NCBI GenBank assembly: GCA_963725255.1
Contig: CAVRXV010000001.1
Coordinates: forward strand, 62,001 to 126,000
DNA from: JAIEPX01 sp963725255
GTDB taxonomy: Bacteria > Pseudomonadota > Gammaproteobacteria > JAIEPX01
DNA: 64,000 bases
Direction of reading: 5' to 3'
Each line of letters starts with the position of its first letter. The stretch's first letter is position 1. The position numbers and the translations under genes were made by a program. Shown piece by piece: positions 16,930 to 25,234 of the stretch. The notes under the pieces are model-generated. The model searched no databases and was not told where the DNA came from. It was given only the letters and a program-made list of their open reading frames with translations.

Positions 16930-17338
16930 ATATTTTATAGATACTAATATTTTAATATATACTTTTGACTCTCGAGCAAAAAAGAAGCAAGTGATCGCAA
17001 TGGATCTTGTCGAAAACGCACTAAGCCAAAATAGTGGGATTATAAGTTACCAAGTTGTGCAGGAATTTCTAAATGTCGCCACGAGAAAATTTAGTAAGCC
17101 GATGAGTATCGATAAAGCAAAAGAGTACCTTAATCAAGTATTAATGCCTTTGTGTGAGATATATCCTAATAATTTACTCTATCAAACAGCGCTTACAATA
17201 TCACAAGATACGGGATACTCTTGGTATGACTCACTTATAATATCTTCAGCTCAATCTGCTAATTGCAATATTCTTTACTCAGAGGATATGCATGATGGAC
17301 ACAAAGTATCTGGCCTATCCATTATCAATCCATTTTAG
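16919..17338 (+). CDS. PIN-domain toxin (VapC-like ribonuclease)
   Basis: The 139-residue protein has the PIN fold acidic residues: D8 in FIDTNILIY, E49 in VVQEFLNV, D in YDSLIISSA, and ILYSEDM near the C-terminus. The family cleaves RNA, often initiator tRNA or rRNA, when freed from antitoxin. It forms a coupled pair with the preceding gene. Part of its 3' end (GAGGATATGCATGATGG and following bases) is nearly duplicated at 9802-9828. Confidence 0.9.
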   Translation: MSDKYFIDTNILIYTFDSRAKKKQVIAMDLVENALSQNSGIISYQVVQEFLNVATRKFSKPMSIDKAKEYLNQVLMPLCEIYPNNLLYQTALTISQDTGYSWYDSLIISSAQSANCNILYSEDMHDGHKVSGLSIINPF

Positions 17339-17717
17339 AAGTGGCTTGACCCTTCTCTCTTTTTGTTAAGCTGCTAGCAAAACAAGTCCATTACAATCTA
17401 CTAGATTGAGCAATATCCAACCGAGAGAATAACATCGAGATTATAAAACTGTTGGTTTGGTAGTAAATTCGAAAATTCCGAATTTTCTCATTTATTGAGA
17501 CTTCTTGCTTAGGCAAGTACTATTAGCTTTTGATAATTACACAGTCAGCAGTCAGATTTTTGCTTGGCTCATTTACTAAAGTGGATGGGGGCAAATCTCC
17601 ATTTGATGATCTAAAAAGAGAATGTAGTAGGTTCAGCCTGACCCCTAGGATTCTCTTGACAGTATATTTAAATTGAGTGAGAATCACGAATTAGCAATAA
17701 TTGTTAAAAGGTAGAAG
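17339..17717. other. Intergenic gap with repeat remnants and M48 promoter
   Basis: No ORF is supported. Fragments of the accessory-zone repeats are present: CAGATTTTTGCTTGGCTCATTT near 17550 and GCCTGACCCCTAGGATTC near 17633. TTGACA (17656-17661) and GAGAAT (17679-17684), 17 bases apart, form a plausible promoter for the peptidase gene. Confidence 0.5.
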
Positions 17718-19565
17718 ATGCACAAGCACGAAGAAATAGCAAAAATGATCACTAAAGCTGAGCTTAATCTTGAAAATAACCAACCAGCAGCACGACGCAA
17801 AGTTATCTTGCTTTCTTTAATGGGCTATGGGTATTTTCTGTTTTTGCTGATTGTTGGACTAGGTGGCATTGCTGCCAGTTGCGCAATGCTCTTTATCAAA
17901 GGCAATTATTTCATAGTGAAAATATTGCTCGCCTTCATACTTTTTACCTGGTTTCTCATTCGCGGGCTTTATGCTCCCCCGCCTAAGCCCGACGGAATAC
18001 CATTGAAACGCAAAGACGCTCCAGAGTTTTTTGAGAAAGTGATGAAGCTCAGTAAGCAGCTTAAATCAATTAAGATCCACAAAATATTTATTACAAGTCA
18101 AGCGAATGCCTGTGTTTCATCACAGCGGATGTTTGGGTTTATTGGACCTTCGCGCAATATTATGGAGATCGGTCTGCCATTTATACTCAGCTTAAGAGAA
18201 GAAGAATTAATGTCAGTCATTGGTCATGAGCTGGGTCATCTGTCAGGAATGCATCCAAAATTTAAAAGATGGACTTACCGTAATATCAACTTATGGCTTG
18301 ATATCTATCATCGAGGACAGACCAAAGGCAGTTTGATGACAAAAGTTTTGGTCAATTCTTTTGTTGATAAATTTGTGCCTCGACTTTTTTCCTACAGCAT
18401 TGCCTTCAGTCGCAGCATGGAATATGATGCAGATCGATTTTCCGCTGAAATTTTTGAAAAAAAAATTACGGCTCAAGCACTGACGAAAGTGTATGTATTA
18501 GCGCAATATCAAGAAGCACAATTTTGGGAACCACTTCGTCAAAGTTGTAGTCAAATTGCATCCATTTATGATGTAGCGCCATATCAAATGATGGAAGAAT
18601 TTGGTAAGCAATCAGTGGACACTCAGCTCGCTCAAACAATCTTAGCGAACATCATAAAACGTTCAACCTTACCATTTGATTCACATCCAAGTTTGCGAGA
18701 ACGTTTGGCAGCATTAAACGAACATGCTGATTTGACCTCTAACAGTTCAAATAATATGGCACTCACTTTACTCGGTGATTTCGTGCAAAAATGTATTCAA
18801 CATTTTGATTATGAATGGCAACAACATTTCGCAGGGTATTGGCATAATCAGCATCAAGAGCTACTCGAAAGAAAGCTCAAATTAGAGAAATATGATCTGA
18901 AAGGATTTGATACCCTTAGCGAAGAAGACCAAATTGATTATATCAGCGCTATGATTAAATTACACGGTGACGATTCTGTAATAGAACTAACTGAAAAAGT
19001 TCTGGCACATCATCCAAAAAGTCCTTCTGCCCTAGTTCTCAAAGCGCGACATCTGAATAAAACACAACCTGAAATCGCAATGCAATATTATGAAAGCCTT
19101 ATTGAAGACATGCACTTTGCTCCTGAAGCCTGCGCCGCACTGTATGAATATTATCATAACGATGGACAACGTGATCGTGCATATGAATACTTGAAAATGA
19201 GAACTGAAAAAAAGGAATTGCAAAAGAATATTGAACTTGATCGCATAATTTATCTCAATGATAATTTTATAAGCCACGATCTAAGCCGAGAATTATTGTC
19301 ACCAATAATATCGGCAGTTCAATCTTCAGCCAAAGTTATTAAAGCTTATTTGGTTAAAAAAGTATTGAAACACCGACCAGAAGAACCTCTTTATGTATTA
19401 TTGATCAAATCAAAAAATGAATTATCAGCCAGCGACAGAGAACTTATTCTTCACAAACTTGTCATACCAGCTAATTCACGTTTACAGATGATCGAATGGG
19501 ATAAGTTGCAACGCAAATTGCGAAACCGCATCACTAGTCCTTCTGCCTCATTGATTTTCGGCTAA
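17718..19565 (+). CDS. M48-family membrane metallopeptidase with TPR-like tail
   Basis: A 615-residue zinc metallopeptidase of the M48 (HtpX/Ste24-like) class. Two hydrophobic helices lie at about 29-56 and 61-85. The zinc motif is HELGH (170-174) and the third ligand lies in MEYDADRFSAE. The C-terminal 200 residues are helical with TPR-like repeats (ALVLKARHLNKTQPEIAMQYYE). Members degrade misfolded membrane or periplasmic proteins. AGG lies six bases before the ATG. It is flanked by toxin-antitoxin genes and repeats, so it is in accessory DNA. Confidence 0.88.
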   Translation: MHKHEEIAKMITKAELNLENNQPAARRKVILLSLMGYGYFLFLLIVGLGGIAASCAMLFIKGNYFIVKILLAFILFTWFLIRGLYAPPPKPDGIPLKRKDAPEFFEKVMKLSKQLKSIKIHKIFITSQANACVSSQRMFGFIGPSRNIMEIGLPFILSLREEELMSVIGHELGHLSGMHPKFKRWTYRNINLWLDIYHRGQTKGSLMTKVLVNSFVDKFVPRLFSYSIAFSRSMEYDADRFSAEIFEKKITAQALTKVYVLAQYQEAQFWEPLRQSCSQIASIYDVAPYQMMEEFGKQSVDTQLAQTILANIIKRSTLPFDSHPSLRERLAALNEHADLTSNSSNNMALTLLGDFVQKCIQHFDYEWQQHFAGYWHNQHQELLERKLKLEKYDLKGFDTLSEEDQIDYISAMIKLHGDDSVIELTEKVLAHHPKSPSALVLKARHLNKTQPEIAMQYYESLIEDMHFAPEACAALYEYYHNDGQRDRAYEYLKMRTEKKELQKNIELDRIIYLNDNFISHDLSRELLSPIISAVQSSAKVIKAYLVKKVLKHRPEEPLYVLLIKSKNELSASDRELILHKLVIPANSRLQMIEWDKLQRKLRNRITSPSASLIFG

Positions 19566-19589
19566 TGACAATCTAAGGGTCGAAAAAGT

Positions 19590-19675
19590 GGGGGCAGCTC
19601 TAATATTGAAGCATTAGTCTCGCACTCTACATAAGTGCACGAGGTAAAGGTAGTTTCAATGTTAGACCTGACCCC
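19590..19675. repeat. GGGGTCAGGTCTAA palindromic element
   Basis: Imperfect inverted arms of about 25 bases (19590-19614 and 19651-19675) enclose a smaller nested stem (CTCG..ACT / AGT..CGAG). The ends match other palindromes here (GACCTGACCCC). It lies between two convergent genes and could act as a bidirectional terminator. Confidence 0.65.
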
Positions 19676-19704
19676 ATCATCCACTTCAGTTGCTACATCT
19701 TATT

Positions 19705-20148
19705 TTACACACGTCTTGCAAAACCATGGAGAACGACAATAGACTCGCTGGTTAAATCAACCTCATGGGCAGCAACGCGCGCATAAGTTTTGCTCTCATT
19801 TTGACACAATGTTTTACCTGGTTTTAGCCGAACCTGAAAAAATGCCGGTGTTTGAGTACTGAACGTAACTGAATCGCTTTCTTTAATGATTTCAGCTTGA
19901 CGACGAGTTTTGGTATTTAAGAGTTGCGATTCTTTAACTACAACTAAATTTTCCTCTTGACTGATTTGCGCAAGCTGAGTTTGGAAAAATGGGACTGGCA
20001 CATTTTCGATTGGGACGATCTTTGGCACATAACAACGCAGAGTTTCTTCCACGGTAGCTGTCTTGCGCGCTACTCCGGGCACAAACGCAAATAAGCGCTC
20101 TTTTTGATATTCAGCGTCTACTATATCTACTATCTCTTTAGCTTCCAT
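19705..20148 (-). CDS. Hypothetical protein
   Basis: No family is recognised. From the ATG at 20148 (GGAG six bases upstream) the product has 147 residues, without signal peptide or membrane segment. It is beta-strand rich with a proline-rich centre (VPKIVPIENVPVPFF). Alternative start at 20160 lies upstream of the ribosome-binding site. It converges with the peptidase gene and is flanked by repeats. Confidence 0.6.
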   Translation of the reverse strand: MEAKEIVDIVDAEYQKERLFAFVPGVARKTATVEETLRCYVPKIVPIENVPVPFFQTQLAQISQEENLVVVKESQLLNTKTRRQAEIIKESDSVTFSTQTPAFFQVRLKPGKTLCQNESKTYARVAAHEVDLTSESIVVLHGFARRV

Positions 20149-20324
20149 GTTAATCTCCAAAAAAGAATTATTGTTAAAGCGATAATTCTCGCTAATTTGC
20201 GATTAAGATAATATTAACATATATACATAGACAACACTACACCTGGAAAAAATTAGCAAACTGAGTTATCTTAGCATGTAGCTTTGAATTCGGCGCAAAA
20301 ACTCCATGGTTCTGGAAGGAAGGA

Positions 20325-20515
20325 AGGGGTCAGATCTTTGCTTGACTCATTTGCTAATATCACACTTATTCAACAGCAACCTAAGACTATGCACATATAA
20401 ACCTTCATACATCCATACATCTGATTGATCTTCAAGATTAAATTTGTTTGTGGTCTAGTCATAGTGCTAAAAAAGCAACAAATTGACTATGCTTAAAGCA
20501 AAGACCTGCCCGCTA
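20325..20515. repeat. Composite dispersed repeat, copy 3
   Basis: 20330-20400 resembles 11691-11750 (CATTCAACAG, then ACATATAAA) and begins with GGGGTCAGATCTTTGC. 20451-20506 resembles 12556-12615. This explains most of the gap from 20161 to 20587; no ORF is supported in it. Confidence 0.6.
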
Positions 20516-20587
20516 AAATTTTGATTTGTCTATTTGTCAAGATTTGAGCTCACACCCGCATTAAATCAATAAAGTTTCTCGTTGTTG

Positions 20588-20606
20588 TACTATAATGATT
20601 ATAGTA
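20588..20606. promoter_or_regulatory. Perfect palindrome overlapping a -10 box
   Basis: TACTATAAT, one G, ATTATAGTA: a perfect 9-1-9 inverted repeat that contains a TATAAT hexamer. It precedes a broken two-gene unit and looks like an autoregulatory operator of the toxin-antitoxin kind. Confidence 0.55.
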
Positions 20607-20625
20607 AGACTACTGGAGATATCTT

Positions 20626-20782
20626 ATGCTTATTCCTGAAAAATGGCTACTTATTACCCCGAAGAAAATTGTTGGGCATTATTTGGTATAAGAATTTAAA
20701 ATCTATACGTAATCATTTTACGCATAATGGATGCCCTTATTTTGCTATTGATATATCAAAAAAAGTAAAAAAGATATTTTGA
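20626..20782 (+). pseudogene. Frameshifted small gene of a probable two-gene module
   Basis: A good ribosome-binding site (GGAG, 20615-20618) precedes an ATG at 20626, but the frame stops after 21 codons. The +1 frame carries on with a sensible protein (KNLKSIRNHFTHNGCPYFAIDIS) to a stop at 20780-20782. One indel near 20670-20690 would join them into about 50 residues. The family is not recognised; size, palindromic operator and partner suggest a decayed toxin-antitoxin gene. Confidence 0.4.
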
Positions 20783-20784
20783 TT

Positions 20785-20940
20785 ATGAAAAAGAATATTA
20801 AGAAATTTGACAAGGAGAAGGATATTCCTAGGCTATCGCAGATCCAGGAAATCTACAATAATCTATTCAAATTTATTGATGTTATATTCACTGAAGTGGA
20901 AGATATTCTGAAAAAATTAAAGTGTAATAAAGAATCTTGA
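20785..20940 (+). CDS. Small hypothetical protein, partner of broken gene
   Basis: A 51-residue lysine-rich helical protein that starts two bases after the stop of the preceding frameshifted reading frame. No strong ribosome-binding site, so translational coupling is likely. Contains a leucine/isoleucine-rich helix ending in EVEDILKKLK. Function unknown. Confidence 0.4.
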   Translation: MKKNIKKFDKEKDIPRLSQIQEIYNNLFKFIDVIFTEVEDILKKLKCNKES

Positions 20941-20984
20941 TGTGTGAAAATATATATTGTTTACGTTAAAGGAGATGGTTGAAG

Positions 20985-21065
20985 GAAGAAGGTATCAGAT
21001 CTAAGGTAAGTCAATACTTTGATTCTCTGTTGTCCTGCATTGAGCCAAGTAATATATCTTCCCTC
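20985..21065. repeat. Composite dispersed repeat, copy 4
   Basis: 20995-21046 is about 85 percent identical to 11824-11875, and 21040-21064 matches 11665-11690. A further GGGGCAGGTCCTGAC fragment lies at about 21094. The rest of the gap to 21343 holds a 65-codon open frame on the minus strand without ribosome-binding site, which I do not accept as a gene. Confidence 0.55.
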
Positions 21066-21343
21066 AGGAGTCGGAAGTCTTTAATGGATTAATAGGGGCA
21101 GGTCCTGACTAATGACAAAAAAAATAAGAAAAAACCCGTAATAGTAATAAGGTGAAAACATATAATCTAGTGATATTCCTAATAGCAGGCCATTGAGACA
21201 ATTGATTTGCCCAACAGTAGCTTCTGAAAAAACGACATCTTGAAAGTTCTCATAATGTACTCTATAATATCTTGTCATGGTTACATATAGCCTGAACCAA
21301 TGTTAGGGTGGGTTAAAACTATCTTTCGTTTAGTAATGAGCCC

Positions 21344-21372
21344 TTGTATTTATCCCATATATAGGATATACT
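21344..21372 (+). promoter_or_regulatory. Promoter of higBA with inverted repeat
   Basis: TTGTAT (21344-21349) and TATACT (21367-21372) are 17 bases apart. TATCC (21351-21355) and GGATA (21364-21368) form an inverted repeat in the spacer, a likely HigA site. The ATG at 21377 begins four bases after the -10, so the transcript may be leaderless. Confidence 0.6.
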
Positions 21373-21376
21373 TGAA

Positions 21377-21724
21377 ATGAAAGGTTTAATTTGGGTTGGT
21401 AGCTCTTTGAGCGACATTAAAGCGTTCCCAGATGAGGTAAAGAATGAATTTGGGTATGCCTTGCATGTAGTGCAGGAGGGGGCTACACCTAGAAATGCCA
21501 AGATATTGAAGGGGTTTAATCCTACAGTATTCGAGATTGTGTCAAATTATAATACTGACACTTTTCGAACAGTATATACAGTTAAATTAGAGCAGGTGGT
21601 TTATGTTTTACATTGTTTTCAGAAAAAATCTAAAACAGGGATTAAAACACCAAAACAGGAAATCGACCTTATAAAAAGCCGATTGAACGTGGCTAAAGAA
21701 ATTTGTAGACAACGAGGTAATTAA
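21377..21724 (+). CDS. HigB/Gp49-family toxin
   Basis: A 115-residue RelE-superfamily toxin of the phage Gp49-like (HigB) group. The opening LIWVGSSLSDIKAFPDEVK, the YALHVVQEG block and HCFQKKSKTGIKTP are hallmark segments; the basic KKSKTG loop is near the active site in this family, which cleaves mRNA on ribosomes. It precedes its antitoxin by one base. No Shine-Dalgarno is visible. Confidence 0.92.
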   Translation: MKGLIWVGSSLSDIKAFPDEVKNEFGYALHVVQEGATPRNAKILKGFNPTVFEIVSNYNTDTFRTVYTVKLEQVVYVLHCFQKKSKTGIKTPKQEIDLIKSRLNVAKEICRQRGN

Positions 21725-21725
21725 T

Positions 21726-22061
21726 ATGACTCTACAATTAAAGTATATTAAAGGCAGTGGTAATGTATACGAGGACTTGGGTTTTAAAGACTCTGAAGAA
21801 CGTATAGCAAAGGCTAGACTCGCCTTACGCATCAGTCAAATTATAGATAAACGCCAACTTAAACAAGAAAAAGCCGGAGAATTACTAGGAATTAATCAAC
21901 CGAAAATTTCTGCACTTATGAACGGCAATTTGAGTGGATTTTCAGTTGAGCGCTTAATTAATTATTTAATTAAACTTGATCAAGATGTCGAAATAGTCAT
22001 AAGACATCATAAACCTAAGAGATCATCCCAACATTTTAGTGTAAAGTATGTGGATGCATAG
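21726..22061 (+). CDS. HigA-like XRE-family antitoxin
   Basis: A 111-residue protein with a helix-turn-helix (KQEKAGELLGINQPKISALMNG), typical of the XRE antitoxins linked to Gp49-type toxins. GAGGT lies before the ATG. It neutralises the toxin and probably represses the operon through the inverted repeat at 21351-21368. Confidence 0.92.
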   Translation: MTLQLKYIKGSGNVYEDLGFKDSEERIAKARLALRISQIIDKRQLKQEKAGELLGINQPKISALMNGNLSGFSVERLINYLIKLDQDVEIVIRHHKPKRSSQHFSVKYVDA

Positions 22062-22158
22062 GTTAGATGAGTGCGTTTTCAGTTGGAGCGTTAGTATCAG
22101 CCGTGTCGGCTTTCTCGGAAATCAGTGTTAAACAGTTTCTGTGATTTGCAGAAATTGC

Positions 22159-24171
22159 TCATTTTTTTAATATAGCTAACAATTCTTTTTCGTCTAGAAT
22201 ATTTATTCCTAATTGCTCTGCTTTGGCTAATTTAGAACCTGCTTTTTCACCGGCAACAACATAATCGGTATTTTTTGAAACACTGCCTGCGACGGTTGCG
22301 CCTAAGGCTTCTAATTTCGCTTTTGCTTCATCACGAGAAAGTGAAGTTAGAGTGCCTGTTAAAACAAATGTTTTTCCGGCGAGTGGCAGATCTTTAGCAG
22401 AGGGTCGTGTTATTTTAGGCCAGTGAACACCTGATTTCCGGCATTTTTCAATTAATTCTCGATTATGTTTTTGTCGAAAAAAACCTGCAATATTCGCAGC
22501 AACAATGGGGCCTATGTCAGAAACTTCTTGAAGCGTTTCTTCAGTTGCGTTTTCGATTAATTCTAAATCACCAAAATATTGTGCTAATGCACGTGCTGTT
22601 GCCTCCCCTACTTCACGAATCCCAAGTGCAAATAAAAAACGCTGTAATGTTGTATTTTTACTGTGATTAATCGCATCAATTAAATTATCCGCGGATTTTT
22701 CACCCATGCGTTCTAAATTAATAAGCACATCACGATCTAAAGAATAAATTCCCGCAATATCACGAATTAATCCTTCATCAACGAGCTGTTCAGTGACTTT
22801 ATCACCGAGGCCTTCAATATCCATGGCTTTTCGCGAAGCAAAATGTTTAATGGATTCTTTAACCTGCGCTGGACAATATAAACCTCCAGTGCAGCGTGCA
22901 GCCACTTCACCTTCGGGTTTAATCACTTCTGCTTTGCAAACTGGACAGTGTTTGGGTAATTTCACTGCATGAGTGCGCGCAGGTCTATTCGCTAAAATTA
23001 CAGCAACAACTTCTGGGATGACATCACCTGCACGACGAACCATCACCGTATCACCCACGCGTACATCTTTACGATGAGCTTCTTCGATGTTATGTAATGT
23101 GGCATTGCCCACAGTCACTCCACCGACAAAAACCGGTTTGAGACGTGCAACCGGCGTTAACACACCTGTGCGACCCACTTGAAAATCGATACCTTCAACG
23201 AGTGTTTGTTCTTCTACAGCAGGAAATTTATGCGCAATGGCCCAACGTGGTGAACGAGAGACAAAACCTAACTCTTCTTGAGCAGCAATGCTGTTTACTT
23301 TATAGACAACGCCATCGATATCATAGGGTAATTTAGCTCTGATTTTATTCATCTCTTGATAATAATCTAAACACTGTGCTATTCCCTCAACTTGTTTTAT
23401 CAGTGGATTAATGCGTAATCCCCACGATGATAGTTGATGTAATTGTTCGAAATGAGTGTTAGGTAGATGACTACCCTCCAGTTTACCCAGAGCGTAACAA
23501 AAAAATTCGAGTGGACGCTGTGCAGTAATGCGTGAATCGAGTTGTCTTAAACTCCCTGCTGCTGCATTACGGGGATTCACAAATACTTTTTGCCCTTCAG
23601 CTGCGGCTTTTTTATTAAAATCTTCAAAACCTTTTAAAGGCATCACAATTTCACCACGAACTTCTAATAATGTAGGTGGTTTATCAGTGTGTAATTTAAG
23701 CGGAATTGTAACAATAGTACGGACATTTTGAGTAATATCTTCACCCGTTGCACCATCTCCACGAGTCGCACCACGAACAAGAATTCCATGTTCATAAATT
23801 AAACTCACTGCCACACCATCTAATTTGGGTTCGCACACAAACTCTAATTGTTCTGACTGTTTTAAACGTTGGAGAACGCGGCGATCGAATTGCTCAACTT
23901 CTTCATCTGAAAAAGCGTTATCGAGGGATAACATCGGAATTAAATGTTTAGCCTCGGCCAGTTCAGTTTGAGGAATAATTCCAACGCGTTGTGTGGGAGA
24001 TTCAGGGCTAATGAATTCTGGGTGTTGATTTTCTAGATCTTGTAACTCACGAAATAATTTATCGTATTCGGCATCGGAAATAATCGGTGAATTTTCAATG
24101 TAATAATGAAAATTATGTTCATCAATTTTTTGTCTTAATTGCTCAATTTTTTTTTGAACACTACTGGTCAT
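22159..24171 (-). CDS. ligA: NAD-dependent DNA ligase LigA
   Basis: Joins nicks during replication and repair with NAD+ as cofactor. From the ATG at 24171 it has 670 residues, close to the E. coli 671. The adenylated lysine is K116 in EPKLDG. The four-cysteine zinc finger (CPVC, then RC and YCP), the HhH domain and a C-terminal BRCT domain (FVLTGTLTSLSRDEA) are all present. The upstream ATG at 24213 would extend it into zipA; the chosen start gives an 11-base overlap with zipA. It belongs to the conserved smc-zipA-ligA cluster. Confidence 0.97.
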   Translation of the reverse strand: MTSSVQKKIEQLRQKIDEHNFHYYIENSPIISDAEYDKLFRELQDLENQHPEFISPESPTQRVGIIPQTELAEAKHLIPMLSLDNAFSDEEVEQFDRRVLQRLKQSEQLEFVCEPKLDGVAVSLIYEHGILVRGATRGDGATGEDITQNVRTIVTIPLKLHTDKPPTLLEVRGEIVMPLKGFEDFNKKAAAEGQKVFVNPRNAAAGSLRQLDSRITAQRPLEFFCYALGKLEGSHLPNTHFEQLHQLSSWGLRINPLIKQVEGIAQCLDYYQEMNKIRAKLPYDIDGVVYKVNSIAAQEELGFVSRSPRWAIAHKFPAVEEQTLVEGIDFQVGRTGVLTPVARLKPVFVGGVTVGNATLHNIEEAHRKDVRVGDTVMVRRAGDVIPEVVAVILANRPARTHAVKLPKHCPVCKAEVIKPEGEVAARCTGGLYCPAQVKESIKHFASRKAMDIEGLGDKVTEQLVDEGLIRDIAGIYSLDRDVLINLERMGEKSADNLIDAINHSKNTTLQRFLFALGIREVGEATARALAQYFGDLELIENATEETLQEVSDIGPIVAANIAGFFRQKHNRELIEKCRKSGVHWPKITRPSAKDLPLAGKTFVLTGTLTSLSRDEAKAKLEALGATVAGSVSKNTDYVVAGEKAGSKLAKAEQLGINILDEKELLAILKK

Positions 24172-25213
24172 CGATGATATCTGCCACCGGAGTAATTTCG
24201 CGTAATTGTTCACGTAAGGCTTGAATGCGTTCGGTTGTCAGAGGTTCACGTTTATCATCGAGTAAATTGCCATCGAGTTCATCATTGAGTTGTCGAGCTG
24301 TTTGAAGTAATAGTTCGAACGAATTTAATAATTCTGGTGTTCGTTCAATTTCAAAAATAAAAATAAGACCTGGAGTGCTGAAAACGCCCATATTATCCAA
24401 TTCAAAAATACCGGGTTTTGCTATTGAAGCTAAACTGAATAGAATTTTTGTTGGATTTTTAAGTGAATAGCGATGAAATATTTGTTGCTCACCGTGTCGT
24501 AATCCGACGCCTAAAATGGATTGAAGTAGATCATAACCACCAAAAGGTTTATCTTTTTCAGCCATGATTGAGAATGTTAGATAAGCTGGAAGTGTTTCAG
24601 AATTTTGAGATTTATTTTCTATCTCATTTTCTGTTGATGTATTTTCTTCAGAATCAAATGTTTCATCACTCACCTGCTCTGAGTAGGTTGTTGTAGTTTG
24701 ATGATCCGAGGGGCTCGTATTAATGGGTTCTGGTTCTGCTGCAGTATCGGTAGCACTAATATAACTGGGTGGAACATATTTTGGGTTTAACGGTTTTTGT
24801 TTGATCGCTTGTAGTCTTGCTGCCGATTGTGCAGCGCGATAGCCTGGCGTTTGAGCTTGAGGAGGAGTAGGAAACGGCGTTATTCGAGGTGTACGAGTTG
24901 TAGTAGCGTTTGCAGAAGAGACTTGTACCGTTCGAGCGGTTGGAGGCATAGGAGTTTTATACGCTGGTATTGGATTAGTTTGAGTCACAATACGAGGTGC
25001 AGACAAAATTCCATCATCATACGGATTACTTTCAGCAGCATCAGACATCAGTGGATCAACATTAGATCGAGAGCGATCTCGATTCTCTCGATTTTGTCGA
25101 GCGATAGTTCGTAAGCGTTTTTGTTGGCGACGTTGATCAATCCATACAAATAGAATGATAATGCCAAAAAGCATTGCTAAAATGCTTAAAATAATTACAG
25201 TCCGAATGCCCAT
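24161..25213 (-). CDS. zipA: Cell division protein ZipA
   Basis: Anchors FtsZ to the inner membrane at the division septum. The 350-residue protein has an N-terminal membrane helix (about 5-24), a basic segment, a long Pro/Thr/Gln-rich linker (about 40-215), and the C-terminal FtsZ-binding domain (about 215-340: TFSIMAEKDKPFGGYDLLQ, GVFSTPGLIFIFEI). It lies between smc and ligA as in most gammaproteobacteria. It follows smc by 21 bases. Confidence 0.95.
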   Translation of the reverse strand: MGIRTVIILSILAMLFGIIILFVWIDQRRQQKRLRTIARQNRENRDRSRSNVDPLMSDAAESNPYDDGILSAPRIVTQTNPIPAYKTPMPPTARTVQVSSANATTTRTPRITPFPTPPQAQTPGYRAAQSAARLQAIKQKPLNPKYVPPSYISATDTAAEPEPINTSPSDHQTTTTYSEQVSDETFDSEENTSTENEIENKSQNSETLPAYLTFSIMAEKDKPFGGYDLLQSILGVGLRHGEQQIFHRYSLKNPTKILFSLASIAKPGIFELDNMGVFSTPGLIFIFEIERTPELLNSFELLLQTARQLNDELDGNLLDDKREPLTTERIQALREQLREITPVADIIDDQ

Positions 25214-25234
25214 TTTTTATATTCCTTTACTCTG

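Noticed and set aside
21081..21278. 65-codon open frame on the minus strand with hydrophobic Tyr-rich end
   Set aside because: No ribosome-binding site, and its 3' end lies in repeat sequence.
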